Source: Eoetvoesiella caeni (lineage in GTDB: Bacteria; Pseudomonadota; Gammaproteobacteria; Burkholderiales; Burkholderiaceae_B). From it: DNA of 64,000 bases. The translations under genes were made by a program, and so were the position numbers. Every line of letters begins with the position of its first letter. The first letter of the stretch is position 1. Under the pieces are notes generated by a model that ran no database searches, was not told the DNA's origin, and saw only the letters and a program-made list of their open reading frames with translations. Location: the NCBI RefSeq assembly GCF_003315175.1, contig NZ_QNRQ01000006.1, positions 186,001 to 250,000 of the forward strand, given 5' to 3'. This document shows positions 60,820 through 64,000 of the stretch, piece after piece.

Positions 60820-62235
60820 TCAGTAGGCCTCAAGGGCTTCTAAAGATGGAATATGGGTTCCGAACCAGTGTAGCGTGTCGGCCATGGCGGCGACTTCGCC
60901 TATAAGCAGCATCGAGGGCGCTTGCACTTGATGTTCCAGCACAAGTTGCGGCAAGTCGCGCAGGCGGCCGGTTACGACGCGTTGATTGGGGCGTGTGCCG
61001 TTTTCGATTATTGCCACGGGTGTGTCGGGACTGCGGCCGTGCTCTTGAAGCTGTCGGGCCAGCCATTGAATCTGGCTTACGCCCATGTAGAAAGCCAGGG
61101 TTTGTTTTTCGGCCGCAAGCGAATGCCAGTCCAGTTTGTCGTTTTCTTTGGCGCTGTGCGCGGTAATGAAGCGCACGGACTGGGCATGATTACGGTGGGT
61201 TAGCGGGATGCCGGCGTATGCGGCGCAAGCTATGGCCGCTGTAATTCCGGGAATGACTTCGTACGCCACACCATGAGCTTGCAGAAACTCCAGCTCTTCG
61301 CCGCCCCGCCCGAAAATAAAGGCGTCGCCGCCTTTCAAGCGGATTACGCGTTGCCCGTCTTGTGCATGTTGCAGCATCAAGGCATGAATGCGGTCCTGTG
61401 TTGCATCGTGGTCTTCGCCCACGCTTTTGCCAACGCAAACCTGGGTCGCATCGCGTCGCGCCAATGCCAGTATTTCAGGACTGACCAGGCGATCATACAA
61501 AATGACATCGGCTTCGTTCAGCGCGCGCAAGGCTTTAAGGGTAAGCAGGCCGGGGTCGCCTGGGCCTGCGCCCACCAGCAACACTTTACCGGTGGGAGAA
61601 CCAGGGGCGCACTCCAGTTCCTGTTCCAGCCACTGTTCGGCCAGCGCAGGCTGTTGCGAGCGCAGGGCGCCGGCAACAGGACCGTCCAGCAACCAGTCGT
61701 AGAATTGGCGCCGCTGGTTCAGGTTTGGTCGCAACCGCCGAATGGCGGGGCGATGTTTTTCCGCCAGGGCGGTAAGGGCGCCCAAAGAGTGGTCGAACAA
61801 AGTCTCCAGCTTTTCGCGTACACGCCGTGCAAGAACCGGCGCACTGCCGGACGATGAAATGGCAATCACCAGCGGTGAGCGGTCGACGATGGAGGGCATC
61901 TGGAAACTGCAAAGCTCGGGGTCGTCGACCACATTGATAAAGCGGCAGGCCTGGTTGGCCAGCAAAGCTATGTGTTTATTGAGATTACGGTCGTCGGTTG
62001 CCGCCACGATCAGCCAGACTTGCTCCATCCAGCCTGGTTGAAATTCGTCTTCCAGCAGTGTGATTTTTTCCTGCTCCGCCATCAGCCTGATCGCAGGTGT
62101 GAAAGAGGGCGCGCCGACCCGGACTTGGGCCCCCGCAGCCAGCAAACTGGCGATCTTGCGCTCGGCCACCGCACCGCCGCCCACGACCAGTACCAGCTTG
62201 TTTTTCAGGTCTGCAAATAAAGGGAAGAGATTCAT
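60820..62235 (-). CDS. cysG: Siroheme synthase CysG (trifunctional)
   Basis: 471 residues from the ATG at 62235. The N-terminal half (1-210) is the dehydrogenase/ferrochelatase: N-L-F-P-L-F-A-D-L, then [11 protein letters not shown]. The C-terminal half (about 215-470) is the uroporphyrinogen-III methyltransferase: [33 protein letters not shown], and P-L-T-H-R. It makes siroheme, the cofactor of the sulfite reductase encoded just upstream on the same strand. Confidence 0.96.
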   Translation of the reverse strand: MNLFPLFADLKNKLVLVVGGGAVAERKIASLLAAGAQVRVGAPSFTPAIRLMAEQEKITLLEDEFQPGWMEQVWLIVAATDDRNLNKHIALLANQACRFINVVDDPELCSFQMPSIVDRSPLVIAISSSGSAPVLARRVREKLETLFDHSLGALTALAEKHRPAIRRLRPNLNQRRQFYDWLLDGPVAGALRSQQPALAEQWLEQELECAPGSPTGKVLLVGAGPGDPGLLTLKALRALNEADVILYDRLVSPEILALARRDATQVCVGKSVGEDHDATQDRIHALMLQHAQDGQRVIRLKGGDAFIFGRGGEELEFLQAHGVAYEVIPGITAAIACAAYAGIPLTHRNHAQSVRFITAHSAKENDKLDWHSLAAEKQTLAFYMGVSQIQWLARQLQEHGRSPDTPVAIIENGTRPNQRVVTGRLRDLPQLVLEHQVQAPSMLLIGEVAAMADTLHWFGTHIPSLEALEAY

Positions 62236-62322
62236 GAAAAACTCAAAAGGGATTAGGGCATGCAGCAAGCCCCGGGCAATAAGTCATGATCGTGCTTGAT
62301 AATAGCCGATAACCGATGAACT

Positions 62323-62346
62323 ACCGGCGCGAACTGTGGCGCCGGT
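62323..62346. other. Hairpin between cysI and cysG
   Basis: ACCGGCGC-gaactgtg-GCGCCGGT, an 8-bp perfect stem in the 149-base gap between cysI and cysG. No T-run follows on the minus strand, so it may be an mRNA processing or stability element. Confidence 0.4.
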
Positions 62347-62384
62347 TTACAGAGGGACGCAGCGCAAGGCGGCGATCTTGCGTG

Positions 62385-64000
62385 TCAGGCAGAGGCCTGA
62401 ACCAGAACGATGGGTATCAGGTTCTGGGTCGGCTCAGGAAGCGTTCCGCTGCGGATCAGGTAGTCGCCGAATTTCTCATCATTCAAGCGATCCTTGGCGT
62501 AGGCGCCGAACAAGGTATCGAGCGCGGCAAGAATTTCCGGTTCGGTTATGTTTTCGCGGTACACAATATTCAAACGCCGTCCGGTGAAATCCGCACCCAA
62601 CCTCAGGTCATAGCGGCCAGGCGCGCGTCCGACCAAGGCGATCTCGCCAAGATAAGGGCGCGAGCACCCATTGGGACAGCCCGAAATACGAAACTGAATG
62701 GGCTCGTTCAGCAGGCCGTGGCCGTCAAGCAGGCTTTCCAGCTTGGTAAGCAGTTCGGGCGCGTAGCGTTCGCTTTCGGCCATGGCAAGGCCGCAAGTCG
62801 GCAGCGCAACGCAGGCAATGTTGTAGCGGCGGATGCCGCTTTGCCGCTTATAGCCATCCAGACCATATTCGGCAACCAGCTTATCGATAGCCGCCTTGTC
62901 GCGCGTTGCAACGTTGGCAACAATCATATTCTGGTTGCAGGTCAGGCGGAATTCGCCTTTGTGGATGCGCGCGATTTCGCGTACGCCGGTAAGCAGGCGC
63001 AAGCCTTCTTCGTCCCACAAGCGGCCGGACTCAATATACAAGCCCAGATGCCACTGGCCGTCTTCGCCCTTGATCCAGCCGAAGCGGTCGCCGTTGTGGT
63101 CAAAGTGGTAGTCGCGCACGGATTGCAAGGCAAAGCCCACGCGTTGTTCGAGTTCGGCCTTGAACCACTCCAGGCCCCGATGGTCGATGGTGTACTTCAG
63201 CCGCGCATGCTGGCGTTCCTTGCGGTTGCCGTAATCGCGCTGCGTGGTCACTACGCCTTCGGCGACCGCAATAAGCTGTTCCGGCTTAACGAAGCCTATC
63301 AGGCTGCCCAGGCGCGGGTATGTGGTGTCGTCGCCGTGTGTTGCGCCCATGCCGCCGCCCACTGCCACATTGAACCCTTGCAACTGGCCGTTTTCAATAA
63401 TGGCGATCAGGCCCAGGTCGTTGGCGAAGACATCGATGTCGTTGAGCGGTGGGATCGCAATTCCGATCTTGAATTTGCGCGGCAGGTAGGTGTGACCGTA
63501 TAACGGCTCTTCCTCAGGTTCGCCGACTATCTTTTCGCCGTTGAGCCATATTTCATGGTACGCGCCAGTACGGGGCAGGAAGTGCGTGGAAAGCTGTTCT
63601 GTCCAATCCTGCACGACTTGATGCTGGCTTGACAGCTGGGGATTGACCGAACTGACCACCTGGCGATTGACATCGCCGCAGGCGGCCAGTGTGGTGGCCA
63701 GCGCATCGTGAATGGCCTGCATCGAAGGCTTGACGTCGCGCTTGATGATGCCATGCCATTGGAATGTCTGGCGCGTGGTGATGCGCAGGCCGCGCGTTGC
63801 CCATGTGGTGGCAATATGATCGAAGGCCAGCCATTGCTTTGGCGTGACGACGCCGCCGGGCAGGCGCGCGCGAATCATGAACGAATAGGCGGGCTCCAGT
63901 TTCTGCTTGCGGCGTTCGTCGCGCAGGTCGCGGTCGTCCTGCATATAGCTGCCGTGAAATTTAAGCAGCTTGGTGTCGCTGTCGGCAATGGCGCCGGTGA
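62385..64000 (-). CDS. cysI: Sulfite reductase hemoprotein subunit (start beyond the window)
   Basis: The frame stays open to the right edge and adds a K-L-L-K-F-H-G-S-Y-M-Q-D-D-R-D segment typical of the CysI N terminus, so the gene is cut, probably by only some tens of codons. Siroheme/[4Fe-4S] ligands are present as C-x5-C (ACVALPTCGLAM) and C-x3-C (GCPNGCSRPY). Arginine- and lysine-rich sulfite-binding segments such as R-I-T-T-R-Q-T-F-Q-W-H are present. It reduces sulfite to sulfide with electrons from CysJ or ferredoxin. Upstream partner of cysG. Confidence 0.95.
   Translation of the reverse strand, partial: TGAIADSDTKLLKFHGSYMQDDRDLRDERRKQKLEPAYSFMIRARLPGGVVTPKQWLAFDHIATTWATRGLRITTRQTFQWHGIIKRDVKPSMQAIHDALATTLAACGDVNRQVVSSVNPQLSSQHQVVQDWTEQLSTHFLPRTGAYHEIWLNGEKIVGEPEEEPLYGHTYLPRKFKIGIAIPPLNDIDVFANDLGLIAIIENGQLQGFNVAVGGGMGATHGDDTTYPRLGSLIGFVKPEQLIAVAEGVVTTQRDYGNRKERQHARLKYTIDHRGLEWFKAELEQRVGFALQSVRDYHFDHNGDRFGWIKGEDGQWHLGLYIESGRLWDEEGLRLLTGVREIARIHKGEFRLTCNQNMIVANVATRDKAAIDKLVAEYGLDGYKRQSGIRRYNIACVALPTCGLAMAESERYAPELLTKLESLLDGHGLLNEPIQFRISGCPNGCSRPYLGEIALVGRAPGRYDLRLGADFTGRRLNIVYRENITEPEILAALDTLFGAYAKDRLNDEKFGDYLIRSGTLPEPTQNLIPIVLVQASA

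Noticed and set aside
62316-63503. 395-codon open frame opposite cysI
   Set aside because: cysI has all siroheme/iron-sulfur ligands; the opposite frame is a GC-rich artefact.

Overview
The window looks like the chromosome of a Betaproteobacterium of the order Burkholderiales, most likely family Alcaligenaceae (Bordetella/Achromobacter/Pusillimonas-like). The reasons are the high-GC codon use, a Bug-type solute-binding protein, several Liv- and Ssu-type ABC importers, dapA-bamC linkage and a cysG/cysI block. This is inferred from gene content only; no database search was possible. I see no insertion sequence, phage, CRISPR array or rRNA operon. There is one tRNA gene, tRNA-His.

Layout. (1) 1-4028: the end of a sulfatase gene, a formylglycine-generating enzyme (sulfatase maturase) with an N-terminal membrane anchor, and, convergent to them, a second sulfatase lipoprotein. 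Both sulfatases end in a dockerin-like calcium-binding tail. (2) 4285-16239: a full type II secretion system, written as gspGHIJKLMNDEF on the minus strand with gspC and a prepilin peptidase divergent on the plus strand. (3) 16337-19072: a Bug-family binding protein and a rhodococcal-type amidase. (4) 19080-23218: an MhpR-like IclR regulator divergent from mhpC, mhpB and a binding protein, with a 17-bp palindromic operator between them. (5) 23312-35870: a GntR regulator divergent from a meta-cleavage operon (type I extradiol dioxygenase, class II aldolase homologue, dmpC, dmpE, dmpH, dmpF, dmpG) followed by a Liv-type ABC importer. (6) 36103-40433: an esterase and bioA-bioF-bioD. (7) 40708-49285: an Asr-like secreted peptide, malonyl-CoA ligase, cardiolipin synthase, tRNA-His, two small exported proteins, a serine hydrolase, a DUF2569 protein and L-serine dehydratase. 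(8) 49342-55813: a TetR-controlled cluster with an NMT1/THI5-like binding protein, permease, ATPase, degenerate NAD epimerase, GNAT protein and DHDPS-like aldolase. (9) 55888-64000: housekeeping genes (a YpfJ-like metallopeptidase, a YciO-like protein, an M50 protease, dapA, bamC, cysG, and cysI cut by the window edge).

How the genes fit together. The catabolic half reads as two ring-cleavage routes that converge. MhpB/MhpC would give 2-hydroxypenta-2,4-dienoate directly. The second dioxygenase would feed the dehydrogenase/decarboxylase branch (DmpC, DmpH). Both drain through DmpE, DmpG and DmpF to pyruvate and acetyl-CoA. No ring hydroxylase and no 4-oxalocrotonate tautomerase are present in the window. 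The least explained system is the TetR cluster, where two related palindromes flank tetR and would place both the binding-protein gene and the five-gene transporter/enzyme operon under one repressor. The sulfatase/maturase/type II secretion neighbourhood is the other candidate for a coherent but poorly described system.
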